Source of the DNA: SHAN690 sp023262195
GTDB lineage: Bacteria > Bacteroidota > Bacteroidia > Flavobacteriales_G > Salibacteraceae
DNA length: 64,000 nt
Assembly (NCBI GenBank): GCA_038142005.1
Contig: JAYQJE010000003.1
Location: 1 to 64,000 of the forward strand
Direction: 5' to 3'
In this document: positions 52,924 to 62,443 of the stretch, one piece after another
Position numbering within the stretch: the first letter of the stretch is position 1
How the letters are laid out: each line of letters opens with the position of its first letter
Notes under the pieces: model-generated
Databases searched by the model: none
Told to the model about the DNA's origin: nothing
Seen by the model: the letters and a program-made list of their open reading frames with translations, nothing else
Program-made: the position numbers and the translations under genes

Positions 52924-55900
52924 TTAAAAATCTAATCCAAATGAGAGGTAGGTAACAGGATCCAAAAATAGTCCGTTTTCAATGCCATAGGCATAGTCAA
53001 ACCGCACGAAATAACCCCAAATCTTTGTGCGTAAGCCCCAACCAAGTCCTCCAATAATGGGGTCATTTTGATTTTGATAAGACACGGTAACCGCTCCGTT
53101 GGTCACCGTAATGTTGTTAAACGCGTTTTCATCTGAATATGGATTTGGTCCATTCCAAGCTGACCCAATATCACCAAAACCTATGATTTGAAAATTGGCA
53201 AGGAATTCACTTTTGATGGGCTTATCTGTGAAATACCGCACCACCGGCCACCTCAACTCACTATTCAACACCATGAAGTTATTGCCATTTCGAGCATTCT
53301 GAATAAATCCACGCATATTGGTGGCAATGGTTTGAAACGCATAACCCTGATCTCGTGGAACGTTGGTGGTATTGTCAAATCGCTCGCGCTCGGTGAGTAC
53401 AATCCAATTATCTACTGAGCCCATGTAATAAACCAACCTTCGCTGGCCAAAGCTTGAACTTCCTGCCAGTCTGTTGGCCCAGATAAGATCTCGATGAATC
53501 TTTTGGTAATGTCGGCCATCGAAACCGACTACGGAAAATCCAGTGTTAGGCTTGATCACGTCACGATAATGCTCTGCAAAGACTTTAGCCCTAGCTCCGT
53601 TAAGGATATTTAATCCTCTAAAGAGTGTATTATCAAAAATGTATTCGGCCTTAAGGCCCGCGAAATAGGTAAATCGATCTGGGGTGGTCAAGGTTCCGGA
53701 TTCAACTGCCTCTGTCACCACCCGATCGTAGCGCCCCGTAGCGGTGAATTGAAGTGCGCTCACCTCACTCAACGGATACCGAAAGATGCCCCGGGCTTGA
53801 TACAAATACGTGCGCTGAATAGAATCAGTGCGATTTACATCTATCAATGACTGCCGCTGTACGATGTATTTCTTATCCAACCTTTTTGATCGATCTTCCA
53901 AAGCGATATAGTACTCTGTTCCAGTTCGGTTAAATGAATATCTAAACCCTCCTTCGAGCTTGTAGTCCTCAAATAAATCGAGCATTCCGATTCGAATGAA
54001 CGTTCCCATACCGGGCATTACATAGGGTCCTCCATTGAATGGCTGGTATAAATCTGTGGCGTAATCAAAATCGAACTGAGTGGTTAAGTCCGTGGCTGAA
54101 AAAGCCAATTTGTAATTCCGCTGCTCTGGAATTTTGAATTGCCTTCGCTGCAAAACCTCCTCCGTTGGAGATTGGATTTTATAGTTTGTGCTTTTTACTT
54201 CATTATAAACAGAATCTTCGGCACCTTCATCAAATGCGTAGTTGGCAATATCTATCAAACCATCATCAGCATTGCCAGCCGAAGTTTCAGACTGATCTTC
54301 GAGCTGTTCCCCACCTTCATCATTCTCAAACACTTTGATGCGTATAAATTTTATACCGTTATCCGTGGTGTCAATTGATTGACTGCGTGGATTGTTTTGA
54401 GCTTCCACACCCATCCGATAGTTTGAGTTTGGCGGCAGAAAAAAGTCTTGCTCACTTGAATTCTCCACCTTCTGTATGTGGTACTTTCCGTCTATATAAT
54501 AAAGGTCATAAGACACCTTGTTATCTCTACTATAATCTGTGGCTGCGATGTTTCTCTTGTAGCCGGTTAAGGGCTCAGTATTGGTAAAATATCGATAGGT
54601 AATATTCGTATCAATGGAGAGAATGGTGCTGTCTAAGTTCCCTCGGTAGCGATTTCGAATTCCTGATTTATCGCTGAGGAAAAGGAATGAAGTTGCATCC
54701 ACTGCATTGGCATGCGTTTCATTGGCGTCTGGAGTATTTGTCAATCGTTTGGCGATTTCTGATTCACCATCCGTTGGCAGAGAATACAAATCGTAAAATG
54801 GTTCTATTTGATTGTTTAAGTGATCTTTGGAAACATTGATGGTATCTGATGTGCGGTTTGATGAAAACACTACTTGATTTCCCCAAAATGCTGGATATCG
54901 ATCATCATACACATCATCCGTGAGTTGTTTTTGACTTCGGGCAGCTAAACTGTATAAAAAGATGTCTGACTGGCCTTTTTTATTGCGCTGAATAAGATAC
55001 TCTTTCCGTCATCAGAAACCTCCATATCGAGCACTTTTTTCTAACCTCAATAATTCCGTTTTTAGTTCCACCCCTTCTTGCGGGTCAATTTGATAGAGCC
55101 ACAACTGGCCTTTTTCTTCTTGGATGACCATAAACCGACCTGTGGCATCGTTCCAATCAATGATGGGGTAGCTTAAGTCATTGACGCGCTCAAGCTTGTA
55201 ACCATGCCTTACGTATCCCTTGCGCTTATCTGCTTGCGAATCGTAAATCCAAACTTTGGTTTTTGATAGTTGATTGCTCGTGTAGGCAACATACCGGCCA
55301 TCATCACTAGCCGCTATTTGTGCGTAGTCTCGATTCCTTCTTAGCCTAACATCTAAATCAGAGTCAAACTCTTGTGTGCCCTCCGTGTCTTGATTATACC
55401 GATGTTCGAAATAGACATTGGCATCTTCGATAAGTGTGGCGAGCGATATGCCCAAAACAAACATGAACCCGCTTTCAACATTTCGGCTCACGCGAGCCAT
55501 ATACATGATATTGGGTACAACTTTACTACCGTAAGTCTCGCCTATGTAATACCAGAGAGACCTACCAGCAATCTCTGCCTCTACATTTTTCAGTCGATTA
55601 AAATTCTGATACTTCCCGCTTTGAACAATGTCTCTTAGCTGATCATCCACATCCACGTTCCACGGTTCGGTGGCATACCAAGTAAGGCCTTCAATGTACC
55701 ATTCTGGAAAATTGAGAAGCGCGGTGTTTTTAAGCATTTCGCGCCAATTGTCTCCAAAGAGCATCTGTGCAATGAGCACTTCAGCTACTCCTTTTCTCAC
55801 CTGACGTTTTAGGTCGTTTAAGTCACCATTGTAGTAAACGAAGATTTTGTTGCCGGCTATCTGGGTAATCCCGCCAATGTTGGACTCATCCGTTTCGGGT

Positions 55901-56238
55901 ATGCCCACGTTGCTCTGTCTGAAGTGTTCAAGCTTCTCATAAACGACAAATTGCAAATGCTCACCTCTTACTGGGTAGTCAAAAAATCGCTCAATTTCGT
56001 TGATGGCCAAATCTGCCTCCTGTGCTGTGAATACCGCTAAGTTTTGTCCATCTCCATTGAAATACACAGTAAAGTCAGGAAACTGATACTTCTTCCATAA
56101 AAACTGCTCATACTGTATACGATTCTTTCCAAAAGGGTGGTGCATCCCGTGATAAAACTGGGCGTATGACGCTGATGAAAACACCATCAACGTGCTTAAA
56201 AGTAAGAGGAAGCTACCTTTGCGCGCTTTCAAAATCAA
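52924..56238 (-). CDS. PD40/TolB-like repeat protein with outer-membrane barrel (one frameshift)
   Basis: About 1,100 residues. Signal SFLLLLSTLMVFSSASYAQF precedes an N-terminal domain (ERFFDYPVRGEHLQFVVYEK, GGITQIAGNKIFVYYNGDLN, LLNFPEWYIEGLTWYATEPW) that looks like a peptidase-MA-type fold without a clear HExxH. Beta-propeller repeats follow (IAASDDGRYVAYTSNQLSKT), then a break near 55015. The C-terminal 350 residues alternate in strand pattern and end in VTYLSFGLDF, like an outer-membrane barrel. The start is TTG 56238 or nearby; no ATG gives a full signal peptide. The family is typical of Bacteroidota, function unknown. Confidence 0.75.
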
Positions 56239-56303
56239 TGAGTCAATTGCTCGGTTTAAAAGTAAATACCTTGCATAGATTGACGAAACAAACTAAACAA
56301 GCG

Positions 56304-56948
56304 ATGGTTTCGATCAAAAAATTCATTTTCAGTCCCTTCCAAGAAAACACCTATGTGCTTTACAATGAGGAAAAAGAGGCTTGGATCATTGATCCGGGAT
56401 GCTATGACCAACGAGAGAAAAATGCACTGAAAAACTTCATTGGCTTGGAAGGATTAAATGTGACTCGTCTCCTAAACACACATTGTCACCTCGACCATGT
56501 ATTTGGTAATCGATTTGTGTCAACTGAATTTGATGTGCTGCCAGAATATCACGTGCTTGATCAGCCAACCATGGACATGGCTAAAACCTCGGCCGACCTT
56601 TATGGGATACCTGGATTTGAAGAATCGCCAACAGCAGTCAACCACCTTGATGAAAACGATATTCTCAAACTTGGCAGCGATGAGTTTGAAGTGCGGTTTG
56701 TTCCCGGTCATGCGCCTGGCCACATCGCCTTTGTAAATCACCAACAGAAATTCGTGATCGGAGGGGATGTACTATTCCATCGATCCATCGGTAGAACCGA
56801 TCTACCTGGAGGCAATTTCGACCAATTAATTGCCTCGATTAAAAGCCAATTTTATACACTTCCCCCTGACTTTAAAGTTTATTCAGGTCATGGGTCTGAA
56901 ACATTCATTGAAGAAGAAATAAAACATAATCCATTTACTAAAAACTAA
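56304..56948 (+). CDS. MBL-fold metallo-hydrolase (glyoxalase II-like)
   Basis: 214 residues from ATG 56304. The metal-binding motif TRLLNTHCHLDHVFGNRF (HxHxDH), then VPGHAPGHIAFVNHQQKFVI, GGDVLFHRSIGRTDLPGGNF and YSGHGSETFIEEE give all ligands. The HxHxDH, GH and GDxLF pattern is that of cytoplasmic thioester or lactoylglutathione-like hydrolases. The substrate is unproven. Intact, and followed 7 bp later by the MscS-like gene. Confidence 0.9.
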   Translation: MVSIKKFIFSPFQENTYVLYNEEKEAWIIDPGCYDQREKNALKNFIGLEGLNVTRLLNTHCHLDHVFGNRFVSTEFDVLPEYHVLDQPTMDMAKTSADLYGIPGFEESPTAVNHLDENDILKLGSDEFEVRFVPGHAPGHIAFVNHQQKFVIGGDVLFHRSIGRTDLPGGNFDQLIASIKSQFYTLPPDFKVYSGHGSETFIEEEIKHNPFTKN

Positions 56949-56955
56949 ACAACTT

Positions 56956-57489
56956 ATGGAAGATTTTGACGCAATCATTGAGCTCGTGACGGGCTATGTG
57001 GTAGAATACGGTATAACGTTTATTGGGGCAATAATAGCCCTGATCATAGGACTTTGGGTAGTTAAGTTTATTGTTAACATGCTTGGAAATGTGATGATGA
57101 ACCGAGAGGTTGACCCAAGCTTGATTCCGTTTCTTAAAAGCCTATTGGGTGCACTTTTAAAAATTGCGCTATTTGTCAGCATCACTTCCATGGTAGGTCT
57201 AGAAATGACCTCCTTCATTGCCATTTTAGGAGCCGCTGGTTTGGCTGTTGGTTTGGCCTTGCAGGGAACCTTAGCAAACTTTGCCGGTGGGGTGATGATT
57301 CTCTTGTTCAAGCCTTTTAAAGTGGGTTATGTGGTTGAAGCTCAAGGCTACACTGGGGCTGTTAAAGAGATTCAGATATTCAACACCATCATGACTACTC
57401 CTGACAACAAAATCATCATTATTCCCAATGGTGGTTTGGCCAACATTACCATACCGTTTCCACAAATGGATGTACATTTAAATAAGTAG
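56956..57489 (+). CDS. Shortened MscS-family channel lacking most of the cytoplasmic domain
   Basis: 177 residues; family members usually have 270 or more. Present: two N-terminal helices (YGITFIGAIIALIIGLWVVK, LLKIALFVSITSMVGLEMTS), the pore helix FIAILGAAGLAVGLALQGTL with ANFAGGVMILLFKPFKVGYV, and the start of the beta domain up to NKIIIIPNGGLAN. It then jumps straight to ITIPFPQMDVHLNK, the normal MscS C-terminus. The middle and alpha-beta domains are missing, in frame. It may be a real internal deletion or an assembly collapse. Confidence 0.8.
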   Translation: MEDFDAIIELVTGYVVEYGITFIGAIIALIIGLWVVKFIVNMLGNVMMNREVDPSLIPFLKSLLGALLKIALFVSITSMVGLEMTSFIAILGAAGLAVGLALQGTLANFAGGVMILLFKPFKVGYVVEAQGYTGAVKEIQIFNTIMTTPDNKIIIIPNGGLANITIPFPQMDVHLNK

Positions 57490-57597
57490 AAAATTTATTT
57501 GTCATTCTATTTGAAAAATCTATTTTCGATATGTTACTCGGCACACGCGGGTGGCTATTTGAATTAGGGTTTAAAGTTTTCAAATATTTAAAGATCC

Positions 57598-57687
57598 GGA
57601 GCGCCTACTCCGAGAAAGTTTATAGGGTTAGAATGAGTTAATTGTTTTCAATTAGTCATTTACTTTCAGGATGGGCGCTCCTTTTTT
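57598..57687 (+). ncRNA. Nested hairpin with U-tail, structured RNA or complex terminator
   Basis: GGAGCGCC (57598-57605) pairs with GGCGCTCC (57674-57681). Inside it GAAAGT (57613-57618) pairs with ACTTTC (57662-57667). Innermost, AATGAGTTAATTG (57632-57644) pairs with CAATTAGTCATT across TTTT. Six T follow the outer stem. Three co-axial helices in one 90-base element are more than an ordinary terminator needs. It lies 108 bp after mscS with no reading frame. A role beyond terminating mscS is speculation. Confidence 0.45.
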
Positions 57688-57735
57688 ATGCCCGAATGTT
57701 GGGTTTGAATTTTTTTGAGTGTTCGACAAAATTGA

Positions 57736-57766
57736 TTTGGACGGAATCGTAGAAAATCTATTTTTG
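57736..57766 (+). promoter_or_regulatory. Bacteroidota housekeeping promoter for tRNA-Asp
   Basis: TTTG at 57736-57739, exactly 19 bases, then TATTTTTG at 57759-57766: a full match to TTTG-N19-TAnnTTTG. It lies 80 bp upstream of the tRNA. Confidence 0.75.
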
Positions 57767-57846
57767 CCGTCCCTTTATAAGGGAACAAACAATTTCCACA
57801 ATGTCTGACTGTTGTCAGTATCCCGATGGTTCGGGGTTGGAAACTT

Positions 57847-57920
57847 GGTCCGGTAGTTCAGTTGGTTAGAATACATGCCTGTCACGCATGGGGTCGCGAG
57901 TTCGAGTCTCGTCCGGACCG
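57847..57920 (+). tRNA. tRNA-Asp (GTC)
   Basis: 74 bases. The acceptor stem GGTCCGG pairs with CCGGACC, G discriminator at 57920. D-loop AGTTCAGTTGGTTAGAA, anticodon loop CTGTCAC reads GTC for aspartate. T-arm GCGAG-TTCGAGT-CTCGT. CCA is not encoded. A T-rich terminator follows. I see no direct repeat of its 3' end elsewhere in the window, so no sign of an integrated element. Confidence 0.97.
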
Positions 57921-57954
57921 CTTATAAAAGCGGAAATAAACCGCAATATCTAGT

Positions 57955-57979
57955 AAAACCTCACGTTTCGTGGGGTTTT
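57955..57979 (+). terminator. Intrinsic terminator after tRNA-Asp
   Basis: AAAACCTCACG pairs with CGTGGGGTTTT (one G-U pair) across TTT and ends in a T-run. It is placed 34 bp after the tRNA. Beyond it, 57980-58291 has no gene I can support. Confidence 0.8.
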
Positions 57980-58291
57980 CTTGTTTTACCCCATACCCAA
58001 TTTCACCCCCTTTCTCCCCTATTCAGGTGGACTGATCGGTGGACAAGATCTCTAGCGAAAAAACCACTAGCCCCTCTTCTAAAGCGGCTCTCAGGGTATC
58101 GTTATTGAATGTAGTTGTTGAAGATTTCCAACCTAGCTTCAATAGGCAACTAACCTCAGCTGAAATGAATATTTAAAGATGAGATTAAATTGTCATTTGA
58201 CCCGAAAGTCATTTACTTCTTGATGAAGGCGTGAGAATATTCCTTTACTTATGCTACAGACTAGTTCTAATCTTGTAAATCAGTCAACTAA

Positions 58292-59742
58292 TCAATGAGT
58301 CACTACTGAAAACTTTTTGTACTCAATTTTCTCAGAATCTCTGAAAAATATTCGTGCGATAAAAATTCCTGAATTAGAAAAATGGTAATTAAGTGTACTC
58401 CCACTTTCATAATTTTGTATTCGTGTGATTTCCTCTCCATGCAGATCATAAACCTCTACTTTTTCAATAAGATCCTGACTAAAGAAATGAAGATTTCCAC
58501 TGGTTGGATTCGGAAAAATTGAAACTTCCTTTTGGTTCTCGTCCATCTGAATTCCCACATTAACAAAAGAGGAATCTTCAAATACATAGACCTCTTTATA
58601 TGAAGTCCAATCATTATCTACATAGTTTACACCTCCAGCAAGGATAGCCTTGCCATTATATCCAGCCATTTTAAAATCCTGTAAAGACCTTTCAAGAGTA
58701 TCCCTTGAAAAAGTCTTTGAGTCAGCGTCAAAGACATCTATTAAATCAGAGCGAGTAGTATTATTATACCAAGCTTCATATCGCCAACGCCCCCCTCCAG
58801 CAAAGAGAATCTTATTGCCAGCAGTAGCACAATCTTCTACTGCTCTCGCACCTGTGATTTCAATATCTGTGTGACTCCAATCTTGTCCATCATAAATATC
58901 GACAAGATTTGAACCTACACCATTTGCTCTAGAGCCACCCACGAATACAAAAAGATTATCACAATAACACCCAACAATTCTCGACCTATTGAAGCCTACA
59001 GGTAAATATCCAGATGACCAAGAATTTGTTGCACTATTATATATTTCATACGCACCTGATTGATTAAGCCCGTCTAAGTGATCACCAGGGATAGAGTCCT
59101 GTATCCACAGTCCACCGACGAAAACAGCTATTTCCCCGTCAGATGCGGCGGCACTAAAAAACCTCCCATCTAAGGAAAGTCGAGAGGTCCAGGTTTTGTC
59201 CGCTTCATCGTAAATCCAAAGTAGACTAGTGCCTTCAATATTAGCCCCGTCGGACCAGTCCCACTTCCAATAAGACATACCACCAGCAACTATGATTTTA
59301 CCACCTACATGGACTGCATTTCCATCCATGGTTTGAAAAGGAATAGAAAATTCTGTCCAACTGCCGTTTTTGTATATTTCCATTGTGTTTTCAATCTTCC
59401 AACCGTTACCGTTCACGTTTCCCCAGTCAGAGACTCCCCCAATCACATAAACTCCACTATCACCCCGAACCATGATAGGTTCTAGTCTTGGTGTATTCAT
59501 GCTTGAAGATTTCCAACTGTGCGTATTGACATTATAGATAACGGCGATGTCAGAAATAGTTTGCGAACTTCCAGAGTTCCCAACCTGACCACCAGCTATT
59601 ATAACTTCCTCTGCATTCAAAAATTCAACACCATGTCTTGCAGTCTTAAACGGCAATGACCCCGAACTCCATTGCGACAGCGCAGGAAGAAAAAACCCGA
59701 TCAAAGCGAATGAGATACACCAATTTTTAAGTAACTTTTCAT
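58292..59742 (-). CDS. Kelch-repeat secreted protein with T9SS sorting domain (one frameshift)
   Basis: ATG 59742 gives MKSYLKIGVS; a break near 59715 restores the signal SFALIGFFLPALSQ. Kelch-type repeats follow, each with a paired-glycine strand: EVIIAGGQVG, GVYVIGGVSDWG, GKIIVAGGMSYWKWD, IAVFVGGLWI, LFVFVGGSRANG, KILFAGGGRWR and KAILAGGVNYV (seven counted). They likely close one beta-propeller. The C-terminus VSIFPNPTSGNLHFF...VEVYDLHGEEITRIQNY...GIFIARIFF is a type A T9SS sorting domain, so the protein is probably released or attached to the cell surface. Confidence 0.85.
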
Positions 59743-59783
59743 CTTTTATAAGTTTTCGCTTAACTTTTATAAGCTTTCGTTTA
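59743..59783. repeat. Two near-identical 20-bp direct repeats before the kelch gene
   Basis: CTTTTATAAGTTTTCGCTTA (59743-59762) and CTTTTATAAGCTTTCGTTTA (59764-59783) differ at two positions and lie 21 bp apart. They sit directly before the ATG. A regulator-binding pair or a slipped duplication is possible. Confidence 0.55.
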
Positions 59784-59827
59784 GACTATGTTAAGGTATA
59801 TAATCCTTCATTTTGGACCTTGTAATT

Positions 59828-60243
59828 ATACACACAAATCTCATGGATAATATCACCAAAATATCATTTATTCATTAACTCAGAACTGAACAACCTTGAA
59901 ATCCCTAATAATGTACCTAATGGATTCGATGAAGACACAGAAGAACAAAAAGATAAATATTTCGAAACCGAACACTACTTAAATAAACAATTATTTATTG
60001 ATAAAAAGGACACAATAAAGACTTATGATGTAATTCTAATTGATGAAATTCAGGACTACCGAAGAGCTTGGATGGAAATTATAAAGGAATGCTTTTTAAG
60101 TGAAAATGGAGAGTATGTTCTATTCGGTGATGTAAAGCAGTTCATGTATAACGATAAGACAGAAGGTAAGGACGTATCAACAAGTCGTTCAGCAATCTCT
60201 GGAGAAAAGGTCGATGTAATCGATGCCTTTTTGCTTGTGGCAT
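59828..60243 (+). pseudogene. Remnant of a UvrD-like superfamily I helicase
   Basis: An open stretch of about 138 codons on the plus strand without a start codon. It contains KTYDVILIDEIQDYRRAWME, IIKECFLSENGEYVLFGDVK and KQFMYN. This is the Walker B (DEIQD) region and following strand of UvrD/Rep-type helicases, ending at TAG 60243. Neither the Walker A side nor the later helicase motifs are here. It is a fragment, left in place by deletion or recombination. Confidence 0.6.
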
Positions 60244-60301
60244 AGAAACGACCAGTGACTGAGCTTTGAACAAGCTCTACCTCACCCATAATTTCAATTT
60301 A

Positions 60302-60442
60302 CCCAACGATTACGCTACCTCATTCAAAGGGTCTTACGAATGCAAATACAGCCAATGTCAGGCTATAGCTAAAAGCACAGGTAATCGATGCAAGCACTGT
60401 GTTTCAAATAAGTGAGACTTGTATTGTTGGCAGCACGATTAA
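60302..60442 (+). pseudogene. Remnant of a DUF5763-type small zinc-binding protein
   Basis: Plus-strand frame from 60302: FKGSYECKYSQCQAIAKSTG, NRCKHCVSNK, stop TGA, then DLYCWQHD and TAA at 60440. The C-Q-A-I-(T)K-x-G-x-x-C-K ... Y-C-W-Q-H pattern is that of DUF5763 proteins. An in-frame TGA and the absence of a start mark a remnant. From 60443 to 60796 I find no gene; AACTCGT...ACGAGTT (60674-60697) is the only small inverted repeat seen. Confidence 0.5.
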
Positions 60443-60796
60443 TATCTGAACCACAAGAGGTTTCTACTTAATCTTTTCCTAAGTTCCATTTGTGGATATA
60501 TAGCATCCCTTTACAATGCTCTGGTGTTGGGTCGGGTGCAATAAGAATCAAAAACGTTTATTTTGCAATAATTAACCTTAGACGCTAAAAACACATGTCA
60601 AAACTGTCCTTGCATGCTAGATTGCACAAAATAATTCAGCGGAAAGTAACCAAAATCTGAAAGTTAAAATCTAAACTCGTTTAAAAGTTTACGAGTTGAA
60701 AATCAAGTTAATCAATAGACCTCAGAGGCGGTCTGGGCAAAAAAACGACTGCAAGCCAACTAAGAAACCAAGGGGTTCAGGGTTGTCAAGAAGGAA

Positions 60797-62173
60797 TTAG
60801 AAACTCCTACTTTGTTTTACAATAGCTTTTCTTACCACACCCGTTGTAGTCTCTATCACGATATAATATGTTCCATCATCCAATGAATCAAGATCTAAGA
60901 CTGAAAAATTTCCTCGCTTCACTTCCATAACCTGTCCTGAAATGTTGGATATTTCGATAGAAATAATAGTCAGGTTTGTTTGAACAAAGATTTTTGTTGA
61001 AGTTGGGTTTGGAAAAAGATTTACATCTTGGGATTTTGCGGATGATTGTGTGAACCCGACAGTGGAATCTTCTGGTATTGTATCGACAGGAACCGAATCA
61101 GTCAAGGAGGTCGACTCCCGATAAAATAATAGATTATCCACATAGACATTTGCTGACCCACTCGGATCGGCCGACAAAATAATTTGTGCAATATTATTTC
61201 TATTAGTCAATGAGCTGAAAGAGTCCAAGGCGATATCGTAGGTAATCCATTCTTCAGTATTCGGAGCACTAAAAGTCATCTCATGTTCGGTATCATCCCC
61301 GCCATCGTAGGCTTGGTCTGGCCCGAAGTCGACTAATTTAATTCTGAGTTCGGAAAAATTTGGGGACCAAATATTAACATGCAAGGAATCCATAGAATCA
61401 AGGTCAAGAAGATTAGGACCGGTACACTCTAATCCCGCAAAGCTTAGGTCGCGATAAAGTAGTGTTGGATTGTCTTGAATATCAAGAAATTCTAAGGAAG
61501 CGTTAGACCAAGCGGTAATAAATGTGTCGATTGTCACGTCATCATATGAATCACTGTAAATCGATTTAACATCAATAGAATCGAATAAGGGATCTGGTGC
61601 ATCTACCATTGGCGAAGGCAGAGGCATTATACTCCCGAAAGTGATATTATCGAAATAGCAAATATTGTCTGATGTTCTTCCCCCTAAATCAAAATCCGGG
61701 AAAATAACTATCTGATCATATTCAATTCCTTCCATAGTACTAAAATCGAATTCCAGCTCCTCCCATTGATTTATCAGCGTATTAGCAACCTTTATTTCAC
61801 CTAAGGATGCTGCGCTGCTCTCCACAAGCTTAATTCCCACATCTGATATCACACTTTTCCAAACCAAGATTTTAATTGTACTTGTGGTAGAATCTAAAAT
61901 GAATGATCCAATATCTTCACCATGTTCTGTTTCAGTTCCGGCCCAAGGTTGTCCTCCTTCTTTTGCAGTAAATTTTGCTACAGTTGACGATGTGTTTGGG
62001 CTATTTTGGTCTGGATTAGCAACGATTTCCAAGGGAGGATTATTCTCATTTTCAAATACCGTCCAAGTCCAATTAGCACCATGACCTCCGGGTTCAAAAT
62101 CCACAGGGACGTTTTGGGCAAACGCACTGAATGAAATACAAGCACTAGATGCGATTACTTTCCAAACTTTCAT
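60797..62173 (-). CDS. Secreted carbohydrate-binding-like protein with T9SS sorting domain
   Basis: An intact 458-residue protein. A signal peptide (ACISFSAFAQNVP) is followed by two similar galactose-binding-like modules: VDFEPGGHGANWTWTVFENE with LEFDFSTMEG and CYFDNITFG, and TIDTFITAWSNASLEFLDIQ with WITYDIALDSFSSL and NVYVDNLLF. The C-terminal VNLFPNPTSTKIFV...SNISGQVMEVK...GTYYIVI is a type A T9SS sorting domain. Sequences of this kind bind polysaccharides as part of surface glycan use; the target is not predictable. Confidence 0.75.
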   Translation of the reverse strand: MKVWKVIASSACISFSAFAQNVPVDFEPGGHGANWTWTVFENENNPPLEIVANPDQNSPNTSSTVAKFTAKEGGQPWAGTETEHGEDIGSFILDSTTSTIKILVWKSVISDVGIKLVESSAASLGEIKVANTLINQWEELEFDFSTMEGIEYDQIVIFPDFDLGGRTSDNICYFDNITFGSIMPLPSPMVDAPDPLFDSIDVKSIYSDSYDDVTIDTFITAWSNASLEFLDIQDNPTLLYRDLSFAGLECTGPNLLDLDSMDSLHVNIWSPNFSELRIKLVDFGPDQAYDGGDDTEHEMTFSAPNTEEWITYDIALDSFSSLTNRNNIAQIILSADPSGSANVYVDNLLFYRESTSLTDSVPVDTIPEDSTVGFTQSSAKSQDVNLFPNPTSTKIFVQTNLTIISIEISNISGQVMEVKRGNFSVLDLDSLDDGTYYIVIETTTGVVRKAIVKQSRSF

Positions 62174-62225
62174 AATTTATGGTTTTAAGAATAATTTCCG
62201 TTAAGACTTCGAGTCAAATATACAT

Positions 62226-62248
62226 CTTTTAGTAAAAAAAACTAAAAG
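62226..62248. repeat. Inverted repeat upstream of the carbohydrate-binding protein gene
   Basis: CTTTTAGT and ACTAAAAG (8 bp each) surround seven A, about 55 bp before the ATG. It could be an operator or a hairpin in the leader RNA. The rest of 62174-62443 shows nothing else. Confidence 0.35.
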
Positions 62249-62443
62249 TCATGTGACATTTTAAACTAAAACGGTTATGAGTTTAGATCAATATCCAAAT
62301 AGCCATAGAGAAGGAACTAGGTTTCTATCAAGGATTTCTAGTTTTATTAAAATTTAAAATTCAACAGAGAACTGAATGTTTTTCGATGACATCGGTTTAT
62401 GACAGGAATAAAGTCTGTTGGCAGTGTCTCTGCCTAAACCAAC

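Noticed and set aside
57875..58108. Plus-strand frame of 77 codons over the tRNA-Asp
   Set aside because: It starts inside the tRNA and crosses its terminator; composition is not protein-like.
57847..58291. Integration site at the tRNA-Asp 3' end
   Set aside because: No integrase and no repeat of the tRNA 3' end was seen in the window.
60056..60289. Minus-strand frame of 77 codons
   Set aside because: It is antisense to the clear DEIQD helicase fragment on the plus strand.
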